From contig NZ_JAHKRN010000002.1 of the NCBI RefSeq assembly GCF_019396385.1, positions 1 to 64,000 on the forward strand: a stretch of DNA of 64,000 nt. The letters run 5' to 3'. A program made the position numbers and the translations under genes. Numbering within the stretch: the stretch's first letter is position 1; every line of letters begins with the position of its first letter. The notes below the pieces were generated by a model, which saw only the letters and a program-made list of their open reading frames with translations, made no database searches and had not been told where the DNA came from. Below are positions 44,215-53,345 of the stretch, in pieces. This DNA comes from Nonomuraea harbinensis (lineage in GTDB: Bacteria > Actinomycetota > Actinomycetes > Streptosporangiales > Streptosporangiaceae).

Positions 44215-45381
44215 GTGAACCCAGCGGACTACCAGCGCGCCGCCAGGGACTGGCTGGAGCGGAACGTCCCGTCGGAAGGGCGCGCGGACGGTGATCCGAT
44301 CGCCCAGGCCAAGGACTTCATGGCCCGGCTCTACGACGCCGGATACTCCGGCATCACCTGGCCGGAGCGGTGGGGAGGCCAGGGCCTGACCCAGGAGGAG
44401 GAGCGCGCGTTCGCCGCCGCGGCCCGCGACTTCACCCTGCCCATCTATGTGTTCTCCATCGGCCTGGGCATGACCGGCCCGACGCTGGTCGACCGGGGCA
44501 CCGACGCCCAGCGCGAGCGGTTCGTCCGGCCGCTGCTGCGCGGCGAGGAGATCTGGTGCCAGCTCTTCTCCGAGCCCGGGGCCGGCAGTGACGTGGCCAG
44601 CCTGCAGACCAGGGCCGAGCGCGACGGCGACGACTGGATCGTCAACGGCCAGAAGGTGTGGACGTCGGTCGCCCAGCACGCCGACTGGGGGCTGCTGCTC
44701 GCCCGGACGAACGTGGACGTGCCCAAGCACAAGGGCCTGACCATGTTCGTGGTCGACATGCACCACCCCGGCGTCACCGTCAGGCCGCTGAAGGACATGA
44801 GCGGCCGGTCCAACTTCAACGAGATCTTCTTCGACGACGTGCACATCCCCGACGAGCACCGGGTCGGCGACGTCGACGACGGCTGGAGCGTCGCCGTCAC
44901 GACACTGCTGCACGAGCGGCTGTCGATCTCCGCCGGGGTCGGCATGGGCGGCCAGAAGGACAACCCCGCCTCGCTGGAGGCGCTGCGCCGCACCGTCGAC
45001 ACGAGCGACCCGCTGGTCCGCGACGAGCTCGTCGAGCTGCACATCCGCTCACGCGCCCTGGCCCTGTTCAACCAGCGGCTGGCCCAGGAGACCGAGGCGG
45101 GGGTGTTCCCCGGCGCCCGCGGCAGCGCCGCCAAGCTGCTGCTGGCCGAGCTGACCCTCTACCAGGCCGACCTCGCCACCCGGCTGGCCGGGCCCGAGTC
45201 GGTCGTCGGCGGCCACCCGCTCGGCACCGTGCTCTCCACCGCGCCGGGGCTGGCGCTCGGCGGCGGCACCAACGAGATCATGCGCAACATCGTCGGCGAC
45301 CGGGTGCTCAACCTGCCGCCCGAACCCCGGGTGGACAAGACCGTGCCGTTCAAGGACCTGAAGGTGGGGACGCAGGCGTGA
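44215..45381 (+). CDS. Acyl-CoA dehydrogenase
   Basis: A 388-residue flavoenzyme that introduces a double bond into an acyl-CoA (beta-oxidation type). WCQLFSEPGAGSDVASLQTRA is the flavin-binding motif, NGQKVWTSVAQHADWGLLLART and LHERLSISAGVG follow, and the C-terminal GGGTNEIMRNIVGDRVLNLP closes the fold. The substrate could be a fatty acid, a branched acid or a steroid side chain. It is the first gene of a coupled operon with a second dehydrogenase and an acyl-CoA ligase; in actinobacteria, paired dehydrogenases can form heteromeric enzymes. The GTG start has GAGGGAG upstream. Confidence 0.92.
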   Translation: MNPADYQRAARDWLERNVPSEGRADGDPIAQAKDFMARLYDAGYSGITWPERWGGQGLTQEEERAFAAAARDFTLPIYVFSIGLGMTGPTLVDRGTDAQRERFVRPLLRGEEIWCQLFSEPGAGSDVASLQTRAERDGDDWIVNGQKVWTSVAQHADWGLLLARTNVDVPKHKGLTMFVVDMHHPGVTVRPLKDMSGRSNFNEIFFDDVHIPDEHRVGDVDDGWSVAVTTLLHERLSISAGVGMGGQKDNPASLEALRRTVDTSDPLVRDELVELHIRSRALALFNQRLAQETEAGVFPGARGSAAKLLLAELTLYQADLATRLAGPESVVGGHPLGTVLSTAPGLALGGGTNEIMRNIVGDRVLNLPPEPRVDKTVPFKDLKVGTQA

Positions 45382-46394
45382 AACTCGTACCCAGCCAGGA
45401 GCAGCGCGAGCTGCGCGCCGCCGTCCGCGACTTCCTCGCCGCCGCCTCGCCGCCGGCCAAGGCCCGCCAGGGCCACGACCCCGAGGTGTACGCGCGGCTC
45501 AACGGCGAGCTCGGCCTGTCGGGGCTGATCGTCCCCGAGGAGTACGGGGGAGCGGGCGCGGGCTTCGCCGAGCTGGCGGTCGCGCTGGAGGAGACCGGGG
45601 CGGTGCTGCTCCCCGGGCCCTTCCTGGCCACCGTGTTCGCCGCGGTCGCGCTGACCCGGGCGCCCGACAAGGAGCTGCTGGCCGGCATCGCCGAGGGCCG
45701 CGTCGCCGCCACCCTCGCCCTGCCGGGAGCGGACGTGACGGCTGACGACACAGGCCGCCTCAGCGGCACGCTCCCGCAGGTGCTGTCCGGCATGGAGGCG
45801 GACGTGCTGCTCGTGACCGCCGGATCCGCGCTGCACGCCGTCGACCTCACCGCCGAGGGCGTCACCAGGACCCCGCTGGAAACCCTCGACATCACCCGCG
45901 GCCAGGCCCGGGTCGTCCTGGACGGCGCGCCCGCCCGGACGCTCGGCGAGCCCGCCGACGGGATCGCCGACCGGCTCGCCGTGGCGCTCGCCGCCGAGCA
46001 GCTGGGCGTGCTGCGGGCCGCGCTCGACGCCATCGTCGGCTACGCCAAGATCCGGGTCGCGTTCGGCCGCTACATCGGCTCGTACCAGGGCGTCAAGCAC
46101 AAGCTCGCCGACATGCACGGCAAGCTGGAGCAGGCCGAGTCGATCGTCCGCTACGCCGCCTGGGCCGCCGACGAGGCCCCGGACGAGCTGCCGGGCGCCG
46201 CCGCGCTCGCCCAGGCGTACGTGGGCCGCGCCTGCTTCGAGGTGGCCCGCGACAGCCTGCTGCTGCACGGCGGCATCGGCTACACCTGGGAACACGACGC
46301 CCACCTCTACTTCAAGCGGGCCAAGACCGACGAGGTGCTGCTCGGCCCGCCCCGCCTCCACCGTGCCAGGATCGCCGACCTGCTGGAGCTGTGA
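45378..46394 (+). CDS. Acyl-CoA dehydrogenase (second subunit type)
   Basis: A 338-residue protein of the acyl-CoA dehydrogenase fold, shorter and less typical than its neighbour. LSGLIVPEEYGGAGAGFAELAVALEETG is the N-terminal helical domain; RVAFGRYIGSYQGVKHKLADMHGKLEQA and LLLHGGIGYTWEHDAHLYFKRAKT are C-terminal marks. The central flavin-contact motif is degraded, as in the second subunits of heteromeric dehydrogenases. Its GTG overlaps the previous stop as GTGA. Together with the first gene it probably makes one alpha/beta enzyme. Confidence 0.85.
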   Translation: MKLVPSQEQRELRAAVRDFLAAASPPAKARQGHDPEVYARLNGELGLSGLIVPEEYGGAGAGFAELAVALEETGAVLLPGPFLATVFAAVALTRAPDKELLAGIAEGRVAATLALPGADVTADDTGRLSGTLPQVLSGMEADVLLVTAGSALHAVDLTAEGVTRTPLETLDITRGQARVVLDGAPARTLGEPADGIADRLAVALAAEQLGVLRAALDAIVGYAKIRVAFGRYIGSYQGVKHKLADMHGKLEQAESIVRYAAWAADEAPDELPGAAALAQAYVGRACFEVARDSLLLHGGIGYTWEHDAHLYFKRAKTDEVLLGPPRLHRARIADLLEL

Positions 46395-47881
46395 TGGACA
46401 TCAGCCAGTCGCCCGGCTTCTACGCCATCGCCCAGGCCGACCCCGACCGGGTCGCCGTCATCGACACCGACGGCTCGCGCACCACGTACGGCGAGCTGCA
46501 CGCGCTGGTCAACCAGGTGTCCCACGGGCTGCGCGGGCGCGGCCTCGGCACCGGGGACGTGGTGGCCGGCGTGCTGCCCAACGGGCTCGACCAGGTGATC
46601 ATGCTCATGGCCACCGGCCAGATCGGCCTGTACTACGTGCCGATCAACTGGCACCTCGCCGCGCCCGAGATCGACTACATCGTCAAGGACTCCGAGGCCA
46701 AGCTCGTCGTCACCAGCCAGGAGTACGCGGTCCCCGGCGCCGAGATCGGCACCGCGGGGCTCGCGGACGGGCAGCCCGCCACCGCGCCCGGCGACCGCAC
46801 CGCCGGGGCCGTCATGTGGTACACCTCCGGCACCACCGGCTGCCCCAAGGGGGTGCAGCGGCCGCTGCCCGGCGCCGAGCCCGAGGCGATCGTGCCGATG
46901 TACACCTGGTTCCTGGGCGAGGTCGTCGACCTGAAGCCGGGCGACGGGATCCACCTGGTGACCTCGCCCATGTACCACTCATCGCCGTGCGCCCACACCC
47001 AGTTCGCGCTGCACTTCGGCCACACCGTGGTGATCGCGCCCCGGTTCGAGCCGGAGACCGTGCTGGAGCTGATCGAGCGCCACCGGGTGACGAACGCGAT
47101 GATGGTGCCGACCATGTTCCACCGGATGCTGCAACTGCCCGCCGAGGTCAGGCGGCGCCACGACCTCTCCAGCCTCCAGCAGGTCATCCACACCGCCGCC
47201 GCCTGCCCGGTCGCCGTCAAGCAAGGGATCATGGACTGGTGGGGGCCGGTGCTCTACGAGTACTACGGCTCCACCGAGTCCACCATCGCCTTCTCCGTCA
47301 AGCCGCACGACTGGCTGGCCAGGCCCGGCACCGTCGGGCGGCCCGCGCCCACCTTCGAAGCCAGGATCCTCGCCGAGGACGGGACCGAGCTGCCCCCGGG
47401 AGAGCCCGGCCTCGTCTACGTCAAGTCCAGCCTCGGCAAGTTCGAGTACCGCAAGGACCCGGCCAAGACCGCGGCCAGCATGCGCGGCGAGTGGTACGCC
47501 CCCGGCGACATCGGCTACCTGGACGAGGACGGCTTCCTGTTCCTGTGCGACCGGCGCACCGACCTCATCATCTCCGGCGGGGTCAACATCTACCCCGCCG
47601 AGATCGAGGCCGCGCTGCTGGAGCACCCCTCGGTCGCCGACGTCGCCGTCATCGGGGTGCCCGACGAGGAGTGGGGCCACAAGGTGGTCGCCCTCGTCGA
47701 GCCGGCCGAGGGCGTCGCCGCCGGCCCGGAGCTGACCGCGGAGCTGCTCGCCCACTGCGGCCCGCGCATCGCCAGGTTCAAGCACCCGAGGGTGATCGAG
47801 TACCGGGAGCGGCTGCCCCGCACCCCGACGGGCAAGCTGTCGCGGTCCAAGGTCAGGCAGGAGTACCTCGACGCGGGCTGA
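46394..47881 (+). CDS. Acyl-CoA ligase (FadD-type AMP-binding enzyme)
   Basis: A 495-residue adenylating enzyme that joins CoA to a carboxylic acid with ATP. The AMP-binding core is MWYTSGTTGCPKGV, the YGSTES motif follows, the hinge region is YAPGDIGYLDEDGFLFLCDRRTD, and LPRTPTGKLSRSKV carries the catalytic Lys. Substrates are fatty or aromatic acids. Its ATG overlaps the stop of the second dehydrogenase (TGATG). The three genes form a complete acid-activation and first-oxidation unit. The 3' end overlaps the convergent C45 gene by 29 bases. Confidence 0.92.
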   Translation: MDISQSPGFYAIAQADPDRVAVIDTDGSRTTYGELHALVNQVSHGLRGRGLGTGDVVAGVLPNGLDQVIMLMATGQIGLYYVPINWHLAAPEIDYIVKDSEAKLVVTSQEYAVPGAEIGTAGLADGQPATAPGDRTAGAVMWYTSGTTGCPKGVQRPLPGAEPEAIVPMYTWFLGEVVDLKPGDGIHLVTSPMYHSSPCAHTQFALHFGHTVVIAPRFEPETVLELIERHRVTNAMMVPTMFHRMLQLPAEVRRRHDLSSLQQVIHTAAACPVAVKQGIMDWWGPVLYEYYGSTESTIAFSVKPHDWLARPGTVGRPAPTFEARILAEDGTELPPGEPGLVYVKSSLGKFEYRKDPAKTAASMRGEWYAPGDIGYLDEDGFLFLCDRRTDLIISGGVNIYPAEIEAALLEHPSVADVAVIGVPDEEWGHKVVALVEPAEGVAAGPELTAELLAHCGPRIARFKHPRVIEYRERLPRTPTGKLSRSKVRQEYLDAG

Positions 47882-48971
47882 ACACCAGCTCCTCGGTGTA
47901 GCGCTCCGCACCCAGGTAGAAGGAGGCCGACAGGGTCCGCTCGGCGGTGTCGAAGACGGTGCTCCAGAGCGTGCGGAACGGCCCGGACTCGGGCTGCCGC
48001 ACCGCCTCCAGGCTGTCACGCAGGTCGCGGCCCGACAGCGTGACGCCCTTGCTGCGCTCGTACAGCGCGCGCAGCCGCCCGTACGTGCCGAGCGTGTTCT
48101 CGGTGTCGGCGGGCAGCGCCATCGGGTCCGGGTTGCGGTGCAGCAGGTGGTTGGTGACGCACAGCGGCCCGCCGCCGAACTCCACGACGTGCTCCGAGCC
48201 GTCCCTGCCGCGCTCCCAGACGAACGCCCCGCCGTGCGCGTCGGCCACCAGGTAGTGCAGCGGCGTGCCGTGGTCGTACTGCTTGGCGCAGAGCAGCGCC
48301 TGCTTGGCCTGCTCGGCGGTCTCGCAGGTCTCCACCAGGAACCGGGGCAGCTGCACGCTGCTCAGCCCCACCTGGGGGGAGACGTTCTCCGGCGGGGACG
48401 CCTGGTCGATGTCGGCGATGAGCAGCGTCACCGCCAGCCCCGCCTCGTTGATCCCGTCCATGCACCCGTCCAGGTCGGACATCGTGATCACGGTGGAGGC
48501 CAGGCCGTCGTCCGGGACCGTGGTGATCACGTACGGGCGCGACGCCATCGGCGGCTCGCCCGGCGCCGGGTCACCGCCCATGACCTCACTGGTGGTCAGC
48601 GTGAAGAAGTCGTAGTTGCGGCCGATCCTGCCGTGCCCGTCCGCCGACGCCGACGGCGGCACCCACAGGGCCGAGCAGGCGGAGCCCGCAGGGACGTACC
48701 CGAGCCCGTCGAGGGCCAGCTCGTCCTGGTCCGGGTCCAGGCCGAGCGCCTCGGCCGCGCCGTCCATCCGGGCGTGCTGCTGCGGCCAGTGCCGCTCGAA
48801 CCAGGCCCGCCTGGCCCGGTTCACGGTGGGGTGCGACGGCTGCGGCCGCCAGCCGAGCCGCAGCGCCTCCTCGGTGAGGCGGCGGCCGATCTCGGTCTGG
48901 CCGCCCTCCACGGTCATGTGGCGGACGAGCTGGAAGTCGTCCCTGCCGCCCGCGACTTGGGTGATGTTCAT
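47853..48971 (-). CDS. C45-type peptidase / acyl-CoA:6-APA acyltransferase-like Ntn hydrolase
   Basis: A 372-residue Ntn hydrolase of the C45/choloylglycine-hydrolase-like group. The nucleophile is probably Cys99 in GYVPAGSACSALWVPP, followed by GRIGRNYDFF (the G-R-N-x-D signature). DGINEAGLAVTLLIADID and FLVETCETAEQAKQALL are further marks. Relatives cleave or form amides between acyl groups and amines (penicillin acyltransferase, NAAA). No beta-lactam genes are nearby. The start at ATG 48971 has only a poor ribosome site. It is convergent with the acyl-CoA ligase gene. Confidence 0.78.
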   Translation of the reverse strand: MNITQVAGGRDDFQLVRHMTVEGGQTEIGRRLTEEALRLGWRPQPSHPTVNRARRAWFERHWPQQHARMDGAAEALGLDPDQDELALDGLGYVPAGSACSALWVPPSASADGHGRIGRNYDFFTLTTSEVMGGDPAPGEPPMASRPYVITTVPDDGLASTVITMSDLDGCMDGINEAGLAVTLLIADIDQASPPENVSPQVGLSSVQLPRFLVETCETAEQAKQALLCAKQYDHGTPLHYLVADAHGGAFVWERGRDGSEHVVEFGGGPLCVTNHLLHRNPDPMALPADTENTLGTYGRLRALYERSKGVTLSGRDLRDSLEAVRQPESGPFRTLWSTVFDTAERTLSASFYLGAERYTEELVFSPRRGTPA

Positions 48972-49006
48972 GCCGCCGAGGCTGCCGCCCGCCGCTGACC
49001 GGGCCC

Positions 49007-49969
49007 TTACCGCTCGCTGACCGCCCGCCCGTAACGCTCCGCCAGCCGCCGCACCGCCTCCGCCAGCTCGGGCGGGTCCAGCACCTCGAAGTCCAGGCCC
49101 AGGAAGCCGATCCAGACGGCCATGCCGTCGAGGTCGTCGCTGCCCAGCTTGAGGACGCAGGTGTCCGGCCCGGCCGGCTCGATCTCCATCCGGTCGCCGA
49201 GACTCAGCTCCCGCACCCGCTCGGCCGGGGCGTGCAGCAGCACGGTGCCGCGGTGACGCCACATGGCCGTGTTCACGCCGCGCTCCACGTACGCGGCCAC
49301 GTCGCCGTCCTCCGGCAGCTCCCGCGCGGTGAACCGGGGGCCCGACGGGACGCGCGGCCTGAGACGGTCGACCCGGAACGTCCGCCAGTCCTGCCGGGTC
49401 ACGTCGTAGCCCACCAGATACCAGCGGCCGCGCCGGTGCACCAGCCGGTACGGTTCCACGTCGCGGACGGTCGCCGACCCGTCGTGCCCGGTGTAGTCGA
49501 AGCGCAGCCGCTCCCGGTCGCGGGCGGCGTTGGCGATCGTGGTCAGCAGCGCGGGCGGCACCGACGGGGCCTCGCCGGGGATCTGCACCGTGTACGCGTT
49601 CAGCGCGCCCACCCGCGCCCGCAGCCGGGACGGCAGCACCTGCTCCAGCTTGGCCAGCGCGCGCACCGACGACTCCTCGATGCCCTCCACGCCGCCCCCG
49701 GCGGCCCGGCCGAGCCCGACGGCGACGGCCACCGCCTCCTCGTCGTCCAGCAGCAGCGGCGGCAGCGCCGCCCCCGCGCCGAGGCGGTAGCCCCCGGCCA
49801 CGCCCGGCGTGGCGTGCACCGGATAGCCGAGGCTGCGCAGCCGCTCGACGTCGTTGCGTATCGTCCTGGTGGTGACCCCGAGCCGCGCCGACAGCTCGGG
49901 GCCGGTCCACTCCCGGTGCGCCTGGAGCAGAGAGAGCAGCTTGAGCAGGCGGGCGGAGGTCTCCAGCAT
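49007..49969 (-). CDS. WYL-domain HTH transcriptional regulator
   Basis: A 320-residue regulator. N-terminal HTH_11: LLKLLSLLQAHREWTGPELSARLGVTTRTIRNDVERLRSLG; then a WYL domain with RLRFDYTGHDGSATVRDVEPYRLVHRRGRWYLVGYD. WYL domains bind nucleic acids or small ligands and often control defence or DNA-repair genes. The start is ATG 49969. It lies between the C45 and Nramp-like genes on the same strand, with 37 and 50 bases between, so it may be in an operon with either. Confidence 0.9.
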   Translation of the reverse strand: MLETSARLLKLLSLLQAHREWTGPELSARLGVTTRTIRNDVERLRSLGYPVHATPGVAGGYRLGAGAALPPLLLDDEEAVAVAVGLGRAAGGGVEGIEESSVRALAKLEQVLPSRLRARVGALNAYTVQIPGEAPSVPPALLTTIANAARDRERLRFDYTGHDGSATVRDVEPYRLVHRRGRWYLVGYDVTRQDWRTFRVDRLRPRVPSGPRFTARELPEDGDVAAYVERGVNTAMWRHRGTVLLHAPAERVRELSLGDRMEIEPAGPDTCVLKLGSDDLDGMAVWIGFLGLDFEVLDPPELAEAVRRLAERYGRAVSER

Positions 49970-50019
49970 GCCCGCCAGTCTGCCCCCTATCGCGGAAAGC
50001 GCGGTTCCTCGTTCAGCGG

Positions 50020-51453
50020 TCAGCCGCCGAACATCCGCTGCGCCTGCTGGATCAGCGTGAGCACGGTCAGCGTCCCGAAGAACGCGATCGACCACACCAT
50101 CGCCCCCAGCCGGTACGAGCGGATCCTGATCGGGGCCGGCAGCGCCTTCCGGTTGAGCCAGATGAGCAGGATCGAGTACACGAACATCATCACCGCGGCG
50201 AAGCTCGCCGACAGCACCAGCAGCACCAGCGGCTGGTCGAAGCCAAGCAGCAGGATCACGATGCCGGTCAGCGCCAGCGCCCACACCACGGCGAAGTAGA
50301 CCCGGTTCTCCGTGACCTGCTTCCCCCTGAGATACACGGTCTTGATCGTGTCGGCGACCAGCCGCGAGGTGTAGTCCACGATCCCCATCGCCGAGGCGAA
50401 CAGCGCCAGCGCGCCGATCACCCAGAACAGGACGCCGAACCACGGCGCGACCGTCTGCTGCAGCACCTGCCCCTCGACGCCGAGGAAGTCGATGCTGTTC
50501 TCCAGCCCCGGCCGCCCGAACACGGTGGAGTACGCCAGCATCGACATCAGCGCGATCGTCACGAACGACACCAGCGCGAACGTGGACGCCTGCTCGATGT
50601 TGGCCACCCGCCACCACTGCCGCCAGCGGGCGAGGTTCTCCTTGGTGGGCGCGAACTGGAAGCCGGTCGACGGCGCCGCCTCCTCCTGCCCGGTCACCGG
50701 GCTGACCAGGCGCGGCACGTACAGACCCATCCCGAAGCCCTTGTCGCGGATCCAGTTGCTCTGGCACAGGTTCTGCCCGCCGCCCGCGCCCGCGTACGCG
50801 ATGGCGCCCATGAGCAGCGCGAACTCCAGCGGCGGTACGGGGAAGCTCGCGTCGACCGTCAGGCCGCGGCCGAGGCCCGCCCAGGCGTCGGCGTTGATCG
50901 CGAACACGATCGCCACGACGATCAGCGTGAGCACCAGGGCGATCTTGATGAAGATCACCCGCTCCAGCACCGTGTAGATCACCGGCGCCAGCGTCAGCCC
51001 GAGCGCGATGACGACGAGCATGCCGATGGCGATCCACCGCACGCTGCCCTCACCGGTGCCGGTCAGGTAGGTGACCATGGTGGCCGAGGTGGTGACCCAG
51101 CCGGGCCAGAGGTTCGAGCAGAGCGTCATGAGGACGAAGACCAGGCCCCAGTGGCGCCATAACCGGCTGAACCCGGTGAGCGCGGTCTCGCCGGTGGCCA
51201 GCGTGTAGCGCTCGATCTCCATGTTGATGAACCACTGCGTGATGATGCCGATCAGCGCGCCCCAGACGAAGATGAGACCGACCTGGGAGGCGATGTACGG
51301 CCACAGGATGAACTCGCCCGAGGCGAGCCCGACGCCGGCGCCGACCAGGCCGGGGCCGATGATGGGCCACGCCGACCGGGGCGGCGGGGGAAGGTCGCGG
51401 ACGGTGACGGGCGGCAGGACGCGGGAGGGGACCGTGGGGGTGAACTCCGTCAT
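50020..51453 (-). CDS. Nramp-family-related transporter without the DPGN motif
   Basis: A 477-residue membrane protein with 11 or so helices. The opening IIGPGLVGAGVGLASGEFILWPYIA corresponds to helix 1 of Nramp metal transporters, but the metal-binding DPGN is replaced by ASGE. In helix 6 YAGAGGGQNLCQSNW replaces MPHN-type residues. The rest of the fold (SAMGIVDYTSRLVADTIKTVYL, VLLVLSASFAAVMMFVY) is kept. It is therefore unlikely to be a classical Mn/Fe importer; some Nramp-related proteins carry other cargo. It appears to be a single gene with a GGAGA-like site before the ATG at 51453. Confidence 0.8.
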   Translation of the reverse strand: MTEFTPTVPSRVLPPVTVRDLPPPPRSAWPIIGPGLVGAGVGLASGEFILWPYIASQVGLIFVWGALIGIITQWFINMEIERYTLATGETALTGFSRLWRHWGLVFVLMTLCSNLWPGWVTTSATMVTYLTGTGEGSVRWIAIGMLVVIALGLTLAPVIYTVLERVIFIKIALVLTLIVVAIVFAINADAWAGLGRGLTVDASFPVPPLEFALLMGAIAYAGAGGGQNLCQSNWIRDKGFGMGLYVPRLVSPVTGQEEAAPSTGFQFAPTKENLARWRQWWRVANIEQASTFALVSFVTIALMSMLAYSTVFGRPGLENSIDFLGVEGQVLQQTVAPWFGVLFWVIGALALFASAMGIVDYTSRLVADTIKTVYLRGKQVTENRVYFAVVWALALTGIVILLLGFDQPLVLLVLSASFAAVMMFVYSILLIWLNRKALPAPIRIRSYRLGAMVWSIAFFGTLTVLTLIQQAQRMFGG

Positions 51454-51501
51454 GCGGATCTCCTTATGACAGGCATCCGTAACGGAAGTGGAACTACCCG
51501 G

Positions 51502-52233
51502 TTAATTCCGCTCCACGACATATTCCCCGTGACGGGTGAAGCCGGTGACGCGCGCGCCCGCGGCCATGAGCCCGCCCAGCGTCTCGCGGGTCGCCAGCCG
51601 CCACTCCCGGGCCGCGCCGGGGTCCTGCCCGCGCAGCGTCTCGATGTCGGGCGGCGTCGCCACCAGCACCGTGCGCCCCTCGGCCGGCTTGACCAGCGGC
51701 CGCCCGCCCGCGTCGGCGAGCACGGCGGGGTAGCGGGCCTCCACCGCCGTGCCCGGCGGCCGGTCCAGCCGCCACACGGCCAGCAGCCGGTCGGACTCGT
51801 CGCCCTCGTTGATCTCGTCGGCCATCACCCCGTAGAACCGCTCCAGGTACGCCTCCGGCCTGGCCCCCAGCTTGACCAGGTTGAACCAGGCGTTCCTGCG
51901 GACCAGCGGGTCGAACGTCCAGGTGATCCGCTCCAGCCCGCGCCGCAGGCACCACTCCCGCTGGTGCAGCTTGAGCGCGGACCCGGCGCCCCGCCCCGGC
52001 AGCGCGCCGGTCACGTGCGAGTGCAGGGCCCGGTCCGCCGCCAGGAACCCGACGGACGCGCCCACGAGCCGGCCGCCCTCGAAGGCGCCCGCGACGTAGC
52101 CGCCCGCGTGCGCGAAGGCGATCATCAGCTCGACCGGGACGGGCGCGTTGCGCGGGTCCGGGTGCCAGATGTCGTCGAAGAGCCGGTACGCCGCGTGGAA
52201 CTCCTCCAACCGGCGCAGCTCGTGTATCTCCAC
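51502..52233 (-). CDS. GNAT-like acetyltransferase
   Basis: A 243-residue protein with an N-terminal GNAT-type acyl-CoA-binding domain (HSHVTGALPGRGAGSALKLHQREWCLRRGL, where GRGAGSAL is the acetyl-CoA loop). The rest continues with FNLVKLGARPEAYLERFYG, like the uncharacterised COG3375 proteins. The acceptor is unknown. It starts nine bases after the dipeptidase stop and is probably in one operon with it, so a modified amino acid or peptide is a reasonable guess. Confidence 0.83.
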   Translation of the reverse strand: MEIHELRRLEEFHAAYRLFDDIWHPDPRNAPVPVELMIAFAHAGGYVAGAFEGGRLVGASVGFLAADRALHSHVTGALPGRGAGSALKLHQREWCLRRGLERITWTFDPLVRRNAWFNLVKLGARPEAYLERFYGVMADEINEGDESDRLLAVWRLDRPPGTAVEARYPAVLADAGGRPLVKPAEGRTVLVATPPDIETLRGQDPGAAREWRLATRETLGGLMAAGARVTGFTRHGEYVVERN

Positions 52234-52242
52234 CTGGTGGGT

Positions 52243-53265
52243 CTACCCGAGCGTGCCGGTGAGGAAGCGGTGCACGTTGCCGCCGATGATCTTCTGCACG
52301 TCCTTCTCCGGCAGGCCGCGCCCGAGCAGGCCCTCGGTCACCATGGGCAGCCCCGACGGGCCCTCCAGGCCGGGGACGGCGGCCAGCACGTCGACGCCGT
52401 AGCTCACCTCCTCGCACGGCGGCATCACGTCGGCCATCACCTCGCGGATGAAGTCCGGGCCCAGGCCGACGTGGTCGATCCCGGCCACGCCCGCGACGTG
52501 CTCGATGTGGTCGAGCAGGTGGTCCAGCGTCGCCTCGTGCTCGTGCTCGGTGAGGAACCCGGCGAAGAAGTTCACGCAGATCACCCCGCCGGTGGCGGCC
52601 ACCCCGCGCAGCTGCTCGTCGGTGAGGTTGCGGTGGTGGTCGCGCAGCGCCCGCGCGGAGGAGTGGGTCGCCATGACCGGCCGGGTGGCCAGCTCCAGCA
52701 CGTGCGCCACGCCCGACGCGCCCAGGTGGGACACGTCGAAGATCATGCCGAGCCGTTCCATCTCGCGCAGCGCGGCCACGCCGTGCGAGGTCAGCCCGCT
52801 GCCGGTGGCGTCCTCGCCGCTGCCGTCGGCCAGCGGGGTGCGGCCCCAGTGGGCGATCGAGGCGATCCGCACGCCCAGCCGGTGCAGGGTGGGGATCAGC
52901 TCGACGCTGGCGTCCAGCCCCGGCATGCTCTCCATGGCCAGCACCAGGGCGATCAGCCCGTCGTCCAGCGCCGCGTCGACGCCCGCCGCGTCCGTGCAGA
53001 GCCGCACGTCGCCCGCGTTCCCCTCGGCGATCACGTGCGCGCACTCGATCATGCGCAGCGTCCGCCGCAGCGCGCCCTCGGGACGGTACGGGTCGTCGAT
53101 GAAGACCGGCAGCACCTGCAGCCGCACCCCGCCCTCCTTGAGCTGGGGCAGCCAGCGCTCGCGGAAGAACGCCGCCCAGCGCTCGGGCGGCCTGGCCGAG
53201 ACCGCCATCAGCAGGTCGTTGTGGGTGTCGGCGACGACGGAGCGACGGTGCAGGGAAGACGTCAT
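52243..53265 (-). CDS. Membrane-dipeptidase-type enzyme (M19 family)
   Basis: A 340-residue zinc peptidase of the M19 (renal dipeptidase) family. The metal ligands are visible: DTHNDLL (His15, Asp17), the Glu in LAMESMPGL (about 110-118), the His in DVSHLG (about 177-182) and the MATHSSARAL region (His201). The later DHVGLGPDF supplies the conserved Asp. It hydrolyses dipeptides, including those with D-residues. No signal peptide is present, so it is probably cytosolic. The ATG at 53265 is preceded on the reverse strand by GTAGCGTCCGCCTC, with no strong ribosome site. Confidence 0.9.
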   Translation of the reverse strand: MTSSLHRRSVVADTHNDLLMAVSARPPERWAAFFRERWLPQLKEGGVRLQVLPVFIDDPYRPEGALRRTLRMIECAHVIAEGNAGDVRLCTDAAGVDAALDDGLIALVLAMESMPGLDASVELIPTLHRLGVRIASIAHWGRTPLADGSGEDATGSGLTSHGVAALREMERLGMIFDVSHLGASGVAHVLELATRPVMATHSSARALRDHHRNLTDEQLRGVAATGGVICVNFFAGFLTEHEHEATLDHLLDHIEHVAGVAGIDHVGLGPDFIREVMADVMPPCEEVSYGVDVLAAVPGLEGPSGLPMVTEGLLGRGLPEKDVQKIIGGNVHRFLTGTLG

Positions 53266-53345
53266 GAGGCGGACGCTACCGCGCGGGCCCGCGCCGCCGC
53301 CATGTCGGTCCGCACGAGCTCCGGCCCCCTTCTTGGTCGGCGGAT

